Shown: positions 45,486 through 53,656, counted from the stretch's first letter. The stretch: DNA of 64,000 nt from Paraburkholderia tropica (GCF_900109265.1 NZ_FNZM01000011.1:62001-126000), one strand, 5' to 3'. Notes: generated from the sequence alone by a model not told the origin. Made by a program: numbers and translations.

Positions 45486-46004
45486 ATGAATCCACTCAGA
45501 ATGTTCGCGGCCGTCGCGGCCCTGGGCTTCGCCGCGCAGGCGCAGGCGGCGGACGTCACGCTCAGCTTCACGGGCAACATCATCGTGCCGACCTGTACGG
45601 TCGACAGCACGACCGCCAACCAGACGATTCCGCTGACCACGGCGTCGTCGTCGAATTTCGCGAGCGTCGGCAGCACGCAGCTGCCCGCGGCGTTCAACCT
45701 CAAGCTCAAAAGCTGTACGTCGGGAGCTGGCGTGAGCATGACGGTCAGCGGCACGAGCGACACCGTCACCAGCGTGCTCAAGAACACCGGCACCGCGACG
45801 GGCGTCGGCGTGCAACTGCTGCTCGGTTCGAGTGTCGGTGCGACCACGGGGACGGCCATCGCGCTCAATGCGTTACAGAGCGTCGGCACGGTCGACGCGA
45901 CCAACGCGATGACGATCCCGATGGTGGCGCAGTACTACCGTCTCGGCACGATGACGGCGGGCACCGTGGCCGCGGCGGCGACGGTCAATTTCACATACAA
46001 GTGA
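45486..46004 (+). CDS. Minor fimbrial subunit
   Basis: A 172-residue pilin-fold protein with signal peptide MNPLRMFAAVAALGFAAQAQA. It has the pilin cysteine pair (VPTCTVDST and LKSCTSGAG) and a C-terminal VNFTYK strand with the penultimate Tyr. It follows the usher by about 55 bases and precedes the adhesin, so it is likely a tip-fibrillum or adaptor subunit. It is diverged from the major pilin and richer in Thr/Ser. Confidence 0.88.
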   Translation: MNPLRMFAAVAALGFAAQAQAADVTLSFTGNIIVPTCTVDSTTANQTIPLTTASSSNFASVGSTQLPAAFNLKLKSCTSGAGVSMTVSGTSDTVTSVLKNTGTATGVGVQLLLGSSVGATTGTAIALNALQSVGTVDATNAMTIPMVAQYYRLGTMTAGTVAAAATVNFTYK

Positions 46005-46055
46005 GCGGCGTGAGCGTGCCGCTTCCGGGCGGTGCGCCTGTTTCGAGGTGAAGTC

Positions 46056-47117
46056 ATGTTTGTGATACGAATCGCGGCATGGGCGTTGACCCTGCTGACG
46101 GCGCTGGCCGTGTGCGGCCGCGCCCGAACCGGCGCGCGCGCCGTCCCGAAGCTGCTGTGCGCGGCCGGAGTGCTGCTGGCGCTGTCGCCCGGCGCCTGGG
46201 CGTCCTGCGTCGTGGTGGGCGGCGCGCCGGGCGTCTTCGCGTTCTCCTTCAATTTCCCGGCCTTCGATCCGACTGTTGCGGACGGGACGACACTCGCGAC
46301 ATCGACCGTACCGGCTTCTGCTGCGATCGAAGTCGACTGCACGACGGGCGGCAACAACACGTATTTCGGCACGGCGGGAACGGGGGCGCAGGCGTCGGTC
46401 GGACAGTACGGCGAGTACGCCACGGGCATCCCCGGAATCGGTGTCATCCTGAGCTTCGCGTCGGGGCAATTCCCCATCACGAGGAGCTTCAGTTACCAGG
46501 TGAACTTTCTGTACCAACCGACGCTGACGGCCAGGCTGATCAAGACCGGCGACATCACCGCCGGCGGCATGCTGACCGGCGAGTTCGGACAATGGTGGAT
46601 CTCGCAAACCACGGGCTCGCCGCTCTTTGCCTTCAGCCTGCGATACAACGGGGCGCTCAGCGTGATCCCGAAAGTGCCGACCTGCACGGTGAGCACCAGG
46701 TCGGTATCGGCGAGCCTCGGTGCGGTGTCGAGCGGCGCCTTTGCCGGAGCCGGTTCGACCGCAGGCGCGGCCTCGGCCAATGTGCAACTGTCGTGCAGCG
46801 GTGGTGTGACCGGTTCGACCACGAAACTCTACGCGACCATGACGGACGCCACGGCGCCCGCCAACCGCACCAACCAGTTGTCCCTGACGCCGACGTCGAC
46901 AGCGAAGGGCGTCAAGGTGCAGTTGAGCTACAACGGCCAGGTGCTGGCGTATGGCGCGGATTCGGCGGTGGCCGGCAACGCGAATCAGTTCTTCGTGTCG
47001 GCGGCCCAGAACGGCACTGTCACGATACCGATCGTCGCGAAATACGTGGCGACGGGCGACCCCATCGTCGCGGGCACCGCCAACGCAACAGCGACCATGA
47101 CGATGAGCTATCAGTAA
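46056..47117 (+). CDS. Fimbrial tip adhesin, two-domain
   Basis: A 353-residue protein whose C-terminal half is a pilin domain (VPTCTVSTRSVSASLGAVSS, VQLSCSGGVTG, ending TMTMSYQ) and whose N-terminal half is a separate domain with its own cysteines (ASCVVVGG, VDCTTGG). This is the layout of tip adhesins. The N-terminus is unusual: two hydrophobic stretches precede SPGAWA-SC, giving a ~49-residue leader. An in-frame GTG at 46110 would give a normal 31-residue signal peptide. The ligand is unknown. A terminator follows. Confidence 0.85.
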   Translation: MFVIRIAAWALTLLTALAVCGRARTGARAVPKLLCAAGVLLALSPGAWASCVVVGGAPGVFAFSFNFPAFDPTVADGTTLATSTVPASAAIEVDCTTGGNNTYFGTAGTGAQASVGQYGEYATGIPGIGVILSFASGQFPITRSFSYQVNFLYQPTLTARLIKTGDITAGGMLTGEFGQWWISQTTGSPLFAFSLRYNGALSVIPKVPTCTVSTRSVSASLGAVSSGAFAGAGSTAGAASANVQLSCSGGVTGSTTKLYATMTDATAPANRTNQLSLTPTSTAKGVKVQLSYNGQVLAYGADSAVAGNANQFFVSAAQNGTVTIPIVAKYVATGDPIVAGTANATATMTMSYQ

Positions 47118-47142
47118 GCGACCATCAGTAAGCGGCGCACAA

Positions 47143-47173
47143 AAAAAACACCCCTGAAACAGGGGTGTTTTTT
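47143..47173. terminator. Bidirectional terminator between the fimbrial operon and metG
   Basis: A perfect 14-bp stem (AAAAAACACCCCTG at 47143-47156 with its complement at 47160-47173), AAA loop, with A/T runs on both sides. Confidence 0.92.
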
Positions 47174-47196
47174 CATGCCGCGGTCGTACGCCGAAC

Positions 47197-49341
47197 TTAG
47201 CGCACGCGCATGCCGGGCTTCGCGCCGCTGTGCGGTTCGAGGATGTAAAGACCCGGTTCGGACTTCTCGTCCTTCGCGGACGCCGCGAGCACCATGCCTT
47301 CGGACATGCCGAACTTCATCTTGCGCGGCGCGAGGTTCGCGACCATCACCGTCAGCTTGCCCTTGAGGTCTTCCGGCTTGTAGGCCGAACGGATCCCCGA
47401 GAACACGTTGCGCGTCTTTTCTTCGCCGACGTCGAGCGTGAGTTGCAGCAGCTTGTCCGAGCCTTCGACGATGTTGCAGTCGACGATCAGCGCCACGCGC
47501 AGGTCGATCTTCGCGAAGTCGTCGATGGAAATGGTTTCCGGCGTTTCGGGCTCGGCCTTCTTCGCTTCCTTCGCGGCCTTCGACTTCTTGTTCGCATCGG
47601 CGGCAGCGGCGGGCGCGGCGTCGGTCGCTTGCAGCGAGTCGCGGTTCGCGGCCAGCAGCGCTTCGACCTGCTTCGGATCGACGCGCGTCATCAGATGCTT
47701 GTACGCGTTGATCGGCTGCTGCGAGGACAGCGCGGTGTTCGCGTCGGCCCACGTGAGCGGCGCGATCGAGAGGAATTCCTCGACGCCTTGCGCGAGTTGC
47801 GGCAGCACCGGCTTGAGCGCGAGCGACAGCAGACGGAACGCTTCGAGGCTCACGCTGCAGGTTTCATGCAGCGCGACCGCGTTGGCCGGATCCTTCGCCT
47901 GTTCCCACGGCTTGGCCGTGTCGACGTAACCGTTCACCGCGTCGGCGAGTTCCATCGTCTGACGCAGCGCGCGGTTGTACTCGCGCGCCTCGTAGTTCGC
48001 GGCGATCTGCGGAATCGCGGCGCGCAGTTGCTGCAGCAGCGGATGATGCATCGCGCTGTCCTGCACGCGGCCGTCGAAACGCTTGATCAGGAAGCCCGCC
48101 GCGCGGCTCGCGATGTTGATGTACTTGCCGACGAGGTCGCTGTTCACGCGTGCCTGGAAGTCTTCGAGGTTCAGGTCGAGATCTTCCATCGTGCTGTTGA
48201 GCTTCGCCGCGAAGTAGTAGCGCAGCCACTCGGGGTTCAGGCCCGTCGTGACGTAGCTTTCCGCGGTGATGAAGGTGCCGCGCGACTTCGACATCTTCGC
48301 GCCGTCCACCGTCAGGAAGCCGTGCGCGAACACGTTCGTCGGCGTGCGATGGCCCGAGAACTCCAGCATCGCCGGCCAGAACAGCGTGTGGAAATACAGG
48401 ATGTCCTTGCCGATGAAGTGGTACTGCTCGGTTTTCGTGCCGGGCTTGACCCACGCGTCGAAGTCGAGCCCGCGCTGTTCGCACAGGTTCTTGAAGCTCG
48501 CGTAGTAGCCGACCGGCGCGTCGAGCCACACGTAGAAGTACTTGCCCGGCGCGCCCGGAATCTCGAAGCCGAAGTACGGCGCGTCGCGCGAGATGTCCCA
48601 GTCGGCGAGTTTCGATTCGCCCGCGTCGCCGAGCCATTCGCGCATCTTGTTCGTCGCTTCCGGCTGTGCGAGTCCCGCCACCCAGCCGCGCAGGAATTCT
48701 TCGCAGCGCGAGTCGGAAAGACGGAAGAAGTAGTGCGTCGAGGTCTTGCGGATCGGCGTGGCGCCCGACACGACCGAGTACGGATTCTTCAGATCGGTCG
48801 GTGCGTAGGTCGAGCCGCAGACTTCGCAGCTGTCGCCGTACTGATCCTTCGCGCCGCACTTCGGGCACTCGCCCTTGATGAAGCGGTCCGGCAGAAACAT
48901 GTTCTTGACCGGATCGTAGGCCTGCTCGATATCGCGCGTTTCGATGAAACCGGCTTCCTTGAGCGCCAGATAGACGGACTCGGACAGCACGCGGTTCTCG
49001 TCCGAATCGGTCGAGTAATAGTTGTCGAACGACACGCCGAAGCTGTCGAAATCGCGCTTGTGTTCCTGCCAGACGCGCGCGATCAGCTGCTGCGGCGTGA
49101 GGCCTTCCTTCTCGGCGCGCAGCATGACGGGCGTGCCGTGCGTGTCGTCGGCACCGACGTAATAGACCTCGTGGCCGTGCATTCGCAGCGCGCGAACCCA
49201 GATGTCCGTCTGGATGTACTCGACCAGGTGGCCGATATGGATCTGGCCGTTGGCGTACGGCAGAGCAGACGTGACGAGAATCTGGCGGCGTCCCTGGACG
49301 GCAGGCGCGCCGGCGGCGAGGTCGGTAGAGGGTGCTGACAT
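47197..49341 (-). CDS. metG: Methionyl-tRNA synthetase
   Basis: Charges tRNA-Met. The 714-residue protein has the HIGH-type motif ANGQIHIGHLVEYI, the zinc knuckle CPKCGAKDQYGDSCEVCG, the KMSKSRGTF loop, the anticodon-binding helical domain and a C-terminal EMAP-II/Trbp-like dimerisation domain (IDLRVALIVDCNIVEGSDKL). An Ala/Lys-rich linker (AADANKKSKAAKEAKKAE) joins the last domain. A -10-like TAAAAT (49380-49385, minus strand) lies 38 bases before the ATG. Confidence 0.96.
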   Translation of the reverse strand: MSAPSTDLAAGAPAVQGRRQILVTSALPYANGQIHIGHLVEYIQTDIWVRALRMHGHEVYYVGADDTHGTPVMLRAEKEGLTPQQLIARVWQEHKRDFDSFGVSFDNYYSTDSDENRVLSESVYLALKEAGFIETRDIEQAYDPVKNMFLPDRFIKGECPKCGAKDQYGDSCEVCGSTYAPTDLKNPYSVVSGATPIRKTSTHYFFRLSDSRCEEFLRGWVAGLAQPEATNKMREWLGDAGESKLADWDISRDAPYFGFEIPGAPGKYFYVWLDAPVGYYASFKNLCEQRGLDFDAWVKPGTKTEQYHFIGKDILYFHTLFWPAMLEFSGHRTPTNVFAHGFLTVDGAKMSKSRGTFITAESYVTTGLNPEWLRYYFAAKLNSTMEDLDLNLEDFQARVNSDLVGKYINIASRAAGFLIKRFDGRVQDSAMHHPLLQQLRAAIPQIAANYEAREYNRALRQTMELADAVNGYVDTAKPWEQAKDPANAVALHETCSVSLEAFRLLSLALKPVLPQLAQGVEEFLSIAPLTWADANTALSSQQPINAYKHLMTRVDPKQVEALLAANRDSLQATDAAPAAAADANKKSKAAKEAKKAEPETPETISIDDFAKIDLRVALIVDCNIVEGSDKLLQLTLDVGEEKTRNVFSGIRSAYKPEDLKGKLTVMVANLAPRKMKFGMSEGMVLAASAKDEKSEPGLYILEPHSGAKPGMRVR

Positions 49342-49379
49342 AAGTGGATGGAAGTCCGATGTTGCGGGGGGAAAGGGCG

Positions 49380-49385
49380 ATTTTA
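49380..49385 (-). promoter_or_regulatory. Candidate -10 element of metG
   Basis: TAAAAT on the minus strand, 38 bases upstream of the metG ATG, in a context seen before other genes in this window (lgt, dcd). No good -35 is visible. Confidence 0.4.
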
Positions 49386-49554
49386 GCAGGGCGGCCGGTC
49401 CGCGCGGTCGGCTGCCGGATGGCGCGGACGAAGGCGGGCTCAGGCGGGCCGGCGCTCAACCGTGGCGCGCGGATCCGGGCGGACGGCGCGTTACGGCGTG
49501 CGCTCCAGTCTGCGACCCGATGCGCGAGGCATCGGCATGACGAAATCGATGGGC

Positions 49555-49582
49555 AAAAAAAACCGGGGCAGGATGGCCCCGG
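49555..49582 (-). terminator. Strong intrinsic terminator inside the metG-ompA gap
   Basis: On the minus strand a 7-bp CCGGGGC/GCCCCGG stem (arms at 49576-49582 and 49563-49569) is followed by eight T residues (49562-49555). It lies about 185 bases downstream of the lipoprotein gene's own terminator and 213 bases upstream of metG, so it would end a separate short transcript or act as an attenuator. Confidence 0.8.
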
Positions 49583-49653
49583 AGCAACAACGACAAGAGG
49601 AGAATGGTGACGCGGCGGCGTCGCCGCACACGTACCGTAAAGACAGACAGCAC
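49582..49653 (-). promoter_or_regulatory. Leader-peptide-like frame with a leucine codon run
   Basis: A minus-strand open frame, with GTG at 49653 as one possible start, runs through an Arg-rich part into codons for I-L-L-L-S-L-L-L (49605-49582). It enters the terminator stem directly. This is the geometry of leu/ilv transcription attenuators. No convincing ribosome site is seen, and the next gene is metG. Called as a possible attenuator, not as a proven gene. Confidence 0.4.
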
Positions 49654-49768
49654 CTTTCAACGAGAGTTCGAAATTTTTTTAACTTTCCCGGCGAGTGTCG
49701 CGGCGCGACGGGCCGAGCGCCCGGCTGGCGGGGCGTTGGCGTGATCGGCGTTCATCTGCGGAAATAAA

Positions 49769-49796
49769 AACGGGACAGCGAAGCCGCTGTCCCGTT
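49769..49796 (-). terminator. Terminator of the OmpA-type lipoprotein gene
   Basis: A perfect 12-bp stem (AACGGGACAGCG at 49769-49780, complement at 49785-49796, AAGC loop) followed on the minus strand by TTTTTATTT. Confidence 0.88.
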
Positions 49797-49850
49797 GGTG
49801 TGTCACTTATTTATGGCGCTAATTTCCGGCGCGCCATGCGCCGCGCGAGC

Positions 49851-50504
49851 TTAGCCGCCCTGATGCTGCGCCGTTGCACGCAGATAGATTTCCACGCGAC
49901 GGTTCGCGGCGCGGCCGGCTTCGGTGCTGTTGTCGGCGATCGGTTGCGTGTCGCCACGGCCTTCGGCCGCCATGCGCTGCATCTGGATGCCGCGCGAGGC
50001 GAGGTAGTTCACGACGCTCTGTGCACGGTTGACCGACAGCGTCTGGTTGTACGCCGGCTGGCCGGTGTTATCCGTATGGCCGACGACTTGCGCGACCACT
50101 TCCGGGTTCTGTTGCAGCGTCTGCGCAACCTGGTCGAGCACCGGCGCGAACGTCGGCTTGATGGCGTAGCTGTTCGTGTCGAACGTCACGTTGCTCGGGA
50201 TGTTGAGCTTGAGCGAGCCGTCCGGCTGCTCGGTGATCTGCGTGCCCGTGCCCTTGGTCGCGCCCGAGAGCTTGTTCTTGATGTTCTGCCAGTTGTAGCC
50301 GGTGACGCCGCCGACCAGCGCACCCGCGCCAGCGCCGATTGCCGCGCCCTTGCCGCCGCCGAAGATCGCGCCGATGGCGGCGCCCGTGCCGGCGCCGACG
50401 CCGGTGCCGAGCGCCGTGTCGGTGCCCTGCTGGGTCGCGCAGCCGGCGACGAGCGCACCGGCGACGGCGAAGACGGACAGGCGGGTCAAGATTCTTGTGT
50501 TCAT
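49851..50504 (-). CDS. OmpA-family outer-membrane lipoprotein
   Basis: A 217-residue lipoprotein. The signal peptide ends in the lipobox VAGC (FAVAGALVAGCATQQ). A glycine-zipper region (GVGAGTGAAIGAIFGGGKGA) follows, then a C-terminal OmpA/MotB peptidoglycan-binding domain with VVGHTDNTGQPAYNQTLSVN and GRGDTQPIADNSTEAGRAAN. The true start is ATG 50504 with AGGAAGGA seven bases upstream; a TTG two codons earlier is open. It probably tethers the outer membrane to the cell wall, similar to YiaD/Pal. Confidence 0.92.
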   Translation of the reverse strand: MNTRILTRLSVFAVAGALVAGCATQQGTDTALGTGVGAGTGAAIGAIFGGGKGAAIGAGAGALVGGVTGYNWQNIKNKLSGATKGTGTQITEQPDGSLKLNIPSNVTFDTNSYAIKPTFAPVLDQVAQTLQQNPEVVAQVVGHTDNTGQPAYNQTLSVNRAQSVVNYLASRGIQMQRMAAEGRGDTQPIADNSTEAGRAANRRVEIYLRATAQHQGG

Positions 50505-50834
50505 TTTCAATCCTTCCTCTCTGGAGTGGAACGTGACGGCTGCGTGCGCTTCCTGTGGGCCCCGATTGCAGTCAGGGTCTTCAAACGACGCGCCGCGGCA
50601 GCTACTACAATGACGGCTTGAGGGCTGGCTTGCGCCGTTGTCGCATCTGATGCATCCGGTACACCTGCTGCTCGGCGGCCGCTTGACACAGGCGCGCGCG
50701 GTTCAGGATAACCGTTGCCGCGAAGCGTGCCTTGTCGCAGACAATTGCGCAATCCAGCTTAACAATTTCTTTCGATTTCCGGCGTCTGCGCGGCCTGATG
50801 CCGCTTGCGCCGGGACATTCCCCACGGAGTTTCA
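50505..50834. other. Divergent gap between the lipoprotein gene and apbC
   Basis: About 330 bases. It contains the apbC promoter candidate at 50683-50712 and must hold the lipoprotein promoter on the other strand, for which no clear boxes were seen. Confidence 0.45.
50683..50712 (+). promoter_or_regulatory. Candidate sigma-70 promoter of apbC
   Basis: A consensus -35 TTGACA (50683-50688) and a -10-like GATAAC (50707-50712) with an 18-base spacer. It would give a leader of about 115 bases before the apbC ATG. Confidence 0.55.
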
Positions 50835-51923
50835 ATGAGCATAGATCGGGCTTTGGTCGACGCCGCGCTCGCGGCCCTCGCGGATCCCAACACGGGCAAG
50901 CCGTACACGGTCGCCAAAGGCGTGCGCAACGTCACGATCGACGGCGACACGGTGGGCGTCGAGATCGTGCTCGGCTACCCGGCGAAGAGCCAGTACGACG
51001 CGGTGCGCGCGCAGGTCGAAGCCGCGCTGGCCGCCGTGCCGGGCGTCGCATCGAGCCGCGTGAACGTGCGTCACGAAGTGGCCGCGCATACGGTGCAGCG
51101 CGGCGTGAAGCTGCTGCCGAACGTGAAGAACATCGTGGCCGTGGCGTCGGGCAAGGGCGGCGTCGGCAAGAGCACGACCGCCGTGAACCTCGCGCTCGCG
51201 CTGGCGGCCGAGGGCGCTTCGGTCGGCGTGCTCGACGCGGATATCTACGGCCCGTCGCTGCCGATGATGCTCGGTATCGAAGGCCGCCCCGAGTCGCCGG
51301 ACGGCCAGTCGATGAATCCGCTCGAAGGCCACGGAGTGCAGGCCAATTCGATCGGCTTTCTCGTCGATCAGGACAACCCGATGGTCTGGCGCGGCCCGAT
51401 GGCCACGTCCGCGCTCGAACAGCTGCTGCGGCAGACCAACTGGCGCGAGCTGGACTATCTGGTGGTCGACATGCCGCCGGGCACGGGCGACATCCAGCTC
51501 ACGCTCTCGCAGCGCGTGCCGGTCACGGGCGCCGTGATCGTGACGACGCCGCAGGACATCGCGCTGCTCGACGCCAAGAAGGGCCTCAAGATGTTCGAGA
51601 AAGTGGGTATTCCGATTCTCGGCATCGTCGAGAACATGGCTGTGCACGTCTGCTCGAACTGCGGCCACGCCGAGCATATCTTCGGCGCGGGCGGCGGCGA
51701 GCGCATGGCGAAGGAGTACGGCGTCGAGGTGCTGGGCAGCCTGCCGCTCGATATCTCGATCCGCGAGCAGGCCGATTCGGGCCAGCCGACCGTGGTCGCC
51801 GATCCGGCCGGGCAGGTCGCGTCGACCTATAAGGCGATCGCGCGCCGCGTGGCCATTCAGATCGCCGAACGCGCCCGCGACATGACCTCGAAGTTCCCGA
51901 CCATCGTCGTGCAGAACACCTGA
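50835..51923 (+). CDS. apbC: Iron-sulfur cluster carrier protein ApbC/Mrp
   Basis: A 362-residue P-loop ATPase that carries and transfers 4Fe-4S clusters. An N-terminal MIP18/DUF59-type domain (about residues 1-80) is followed by the deviant Walker A ASGKGGVGKSTTAVNLALAL, DADIYGPSLPMMLG and DMPPGTGDIQLTLSQ. The cluster-binding C-x2-C is VHVCSNCGH in the C-terminal part. ATG 50835 has ACGGAG eight bases upstream. metG and apbC are neighbours in many bacteria. Confidence 0.95.
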   Translation: MSIDRALVDAALAALADPNTGKPYTVAKGVRNVTIDGDTVGVEIVLGYPAKSQYDAVRAQVEAALAAVPGVASSRVNVRHEVAAHTVQRGVKLLPNVKNIVAVASGKGGVGKSTTAVNLALALAAEGASVGVLDADIYGPSLPMMLGIEGRPESPDGQSMNPLEGHGVQANSIGFLVDQDNPMVWRGPMATSALEQLLRQTNWRELDYLVVDMPPGTGDIQLTLSQRVPVTGAVIVTTPQDIALLDAKKGLKMFEKVGIPILGIVENMAVHVCSNCGHAEHIFGAGGGERMAKEYGVEVLGSLPLDISIREQADSGQPTVVADPAGQVASTYKAIARRVAIQIAERARDMTSKFPTIVVQNT

Positions 51924-52105
51924 TCGACGGCGGCGTTCGCGCGATTCTTCGCATCGCTTGCTGAGCAAGGCCTGCGGCGGCACGCAACGTGCTCGCCGCC
52001 GTGCTCATGCAAGGCCCGCGAGAGCGCGTGCGCGCGGTATCATGTGGGCTTCATGGGTCCGGATCGACGGCCGCAGGGGCGGCCGCGAGACGGCAAGAGG
52101 ATCGC

Positions 52106-52642
52106 ATGGTTAAACGGAACGACAGGAACGCGGTAGACGCAGTCGTGCTGGCCGTGGTTGCGTGTGCGCTGCTGGGCGGCTGCACGAGCTTCATGGGGCA
52201 GCAGGACAAGCGCGCAGGCGCGCAGGTGCTGCCCACGGTCGGCAGCCAGGTGCGCGGGACCGTGTCCTTCGTCGAGCGTTCGGACGGCGTGCAGGTGAGC
52301 TACAACCTCGCCGGCCTGCAACCGGACAGCGACCATGCGCTGCAGGTACACGAGCGCGGCGACTGCAACGCCGCCGACGCCTCCAGCGCGGGCGCCGTGT
52401 TCGCGCCCGCGGCCGACCGGCTCAAGGCCGGCGCGCGCGTGGAAGGCGACCTCGGCAATATTCATGCGGATTCGAACGGCGTAGCTATCGGCTTCATCGT
52501 CGCGCCGGATGTTTCGCTCGACGGCGTGCGCTCGGTCATCCAGCGCGCAGTGATCGTGCATCACGACGCCATCGACCCGTATGCGTATCCGCAGCGCGGC
52601 ACCGGCGCGGCGATCGCGTGCGGCGTCATCAAGGCGCAGTAA
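52106..52642 (+). CDS. SodC-like lipoprotein with degenerate metal site
   Basis: A 178-residue exported protein of the Cu/Zn superoxide dismutase fold. Signal peptide with lipobox LLGGC (Cys26). SOD landmarks remain: HALQVHERGDC (77-87), EGDLGNI (113-119), RAVIVHH (His152) and IACGVI near the end, so the structural disulfide Cys87-Cys(ACGVI) is likely kept. However, the first copper histidine is Gln80, the bridging histidine of GGHF is replaced in GAVFAP (Val98), and the zinc-loop histidines are missing. Dismutase activity is therefore doubtful; it may be a structural or metal-handling relative. AAGAGGA precedes ATG 52106. Confidence 0.85.
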   Translation: MVKRNDRNAVDAVVLAVVACALLGGCTSFMGQQDKRAGAQVLPTVGSQVRGTVSFVERSDGVQVSYNLAGLQPDSDHALQVHERGDCNAADASSAGAVFAPAADRLKAGARVEGDLGNIHADSNGVAIGFIVAPDVSLDGVRSVIQRAVIVHHDAIDPYAYPQRGTGAAIACGVIKAQ

Positions 52643-52998
52643 GCCGACGCGAATCGCTGCAAGCCGGCCGCAAGCCGCCCCAAGCCGCCCGGCCCGAAGT
52701 CCACGCCAGGCTGCGGATTGGCACGATTCCCGCCCGACTCACGTCTGATCCGCGCCCGCCCGAAGCCATCCTCGCAAACAACGCTTGCATTGCAGCGCCC
52801 GAGCGCGCATGATGCGCCGCGGCAAAGCCTGCGGCGCCCGCATGGATGCGCCTCGTGGCGCACTTCCCGGCACGCCGGTTGACATCGCGTAAAATAGTCG
52901 CCTTTCGCGAGCGGCCCGCCCGTCGGCCCGTTCGCGCGGCTTTCCCCCGGGTCGCGGCCCGGGGTTACATCCCCGTTTTTTCTGGACCGTAGCGAAAC
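52643..52998. other. Gap between the SodC-like gene and dcd
   Basis: 356 bases. CAAGCCG occurs three times at 10-11 base spacing (52660, 52671, 52681). A TAAAAT -10-like box is at 52890-52895. Two overlapping hairpins with a T-run stand directly before dcd. Confidence 0.5.
52945..52981 (+). promoter_or_regulatory. Overlapping hairpins with T-run in the dcd leader
   Basis: CCCCGGG (52945-52951) can pair with CCCGGGG (52958-52964). Alternatively CGGGG (52960-52964) can pair with CCCCG (52971-52975), which is followed by six T residues (52976-52981). The two structures exclude each other. The dcd ATG is 18 bases on. Confidence 0.45.
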
Positions 52999-53568
52999 AT
53001 GGCAATCAAATCCGACAAGTGGATCCGGCGCATGGCCGAAGAGCAGAACATGATCGAGCCGTTCGTGCGCGACCAGGTCCGCACGTCGGAAGACGGCCGC
53101 AAGATCGTGAGCTACGGCACCTCGAGCTACGGCTACGACATCCGCTGCGCCGACGAATTCAAGATCTTCACGAACATCAATTCGACCATCGTCGATCCGA
53201 AGAACTTCGACGAGAAGTCGTTCGTGGACTTCAAGGGCGACGTCTGCATCATCCCGCCGAATTCGTTCGCGCTGGCGCGCACGGTCGAGTATTTCCGCAT
53301 TCCGCGCAACGTCCTGACGGTCTGCCTCGGCAAATCGACCTATGCGCGTTGCGGCATCATCGTGAACGTCACGCCGTTCGAGCCCGAGTGGGAAGGCTAC
53401 GTGACGCTCGAATTCTCGAATACGACACCTTTGCCTGCGAAAATCTACGCGAACGAAGGCGTGGCTCAAGTGCTCTTCTTCGAGAGCGACGAGATCTGCG
53501 AAGTGTCGTACGCCGACCGCGGCGGCAAGTATCAAGGCCAGCACGGCGTCACGCTGCCGAAGACCTGA
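52999..53568 (+). CDS. dcd: dCTP deaminase
   Basis: Deaminates dCTP to dUTP for thymidylate synthesis. The 189-residue protein starts MAIKSDKWIRRMAEEQNMIE and has the dUTPase-fold motifs SSYGYDIRCADEFKIF, FALARTVEYFRIPRNVL, KSTYARCGIIVNVTPFEPEW with the catalytic glutamate, and GVAQVLFFE. The length is normal for the family. The ribosome site before ATG 52999 is weak. A terminator follows. Confidence 0.96.
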   Translation: MAIKSDKWIRRMAEEQNMIEPFVRDQVRTSEDGRKIVSYGTSSYGYDIRCADEFKIFTNINSTIVDPKNFDEKSFVDFKGDVCIIPPNSFALARTVEYFRIPRNVLTVCLGKSTYARCGIIVNVTPFEPEWEGYVTLEFSNTTPLPAKIYANEGVAQVLFFESDEICEVSYADRGGKYQGQHGVTLPKT

Positions 53569-53608
53569 GTTCGAGCGCAAACCCACTCCGGCTTCAACGA
53601 CATACGGG

Positions 53609-53635
53609 GACCGCTGCGCGTTTAAAGCAGCGGTC
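53609..53635 (+). terminator. Terminator after dcd
   Basis: A perfect 9-bp stem (GACCGCTGC at 53609-53617, complement at 53627-53635) followed by GTTTCTTTT. Confidence 0.8.
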
Positions 53636-53656
53636 GTTTCTTTTGGAGATTCGCCC

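Larger units (their letters stand above)
49342..49850. other. 509-base gap between metG and the OmpA-type lipoprotein gene
   Basis: Holds, on the minus strand from right to left: the lipoprotein terminator (49769-49796), an AT-rich stretch at 49670-49684, the leucine-rich leader-like frame and its terminator (49555-49653), and the metG promoter region. Plus-strand frames here look like noise. Confidence 0.5.

Noticed and set aside
52879..52895. TTGACA and TAAAAT as a promoter pair before dcd
   Set aside because: They are separated by only five bases, so they cannot be the -35 and -10 of one promoter.
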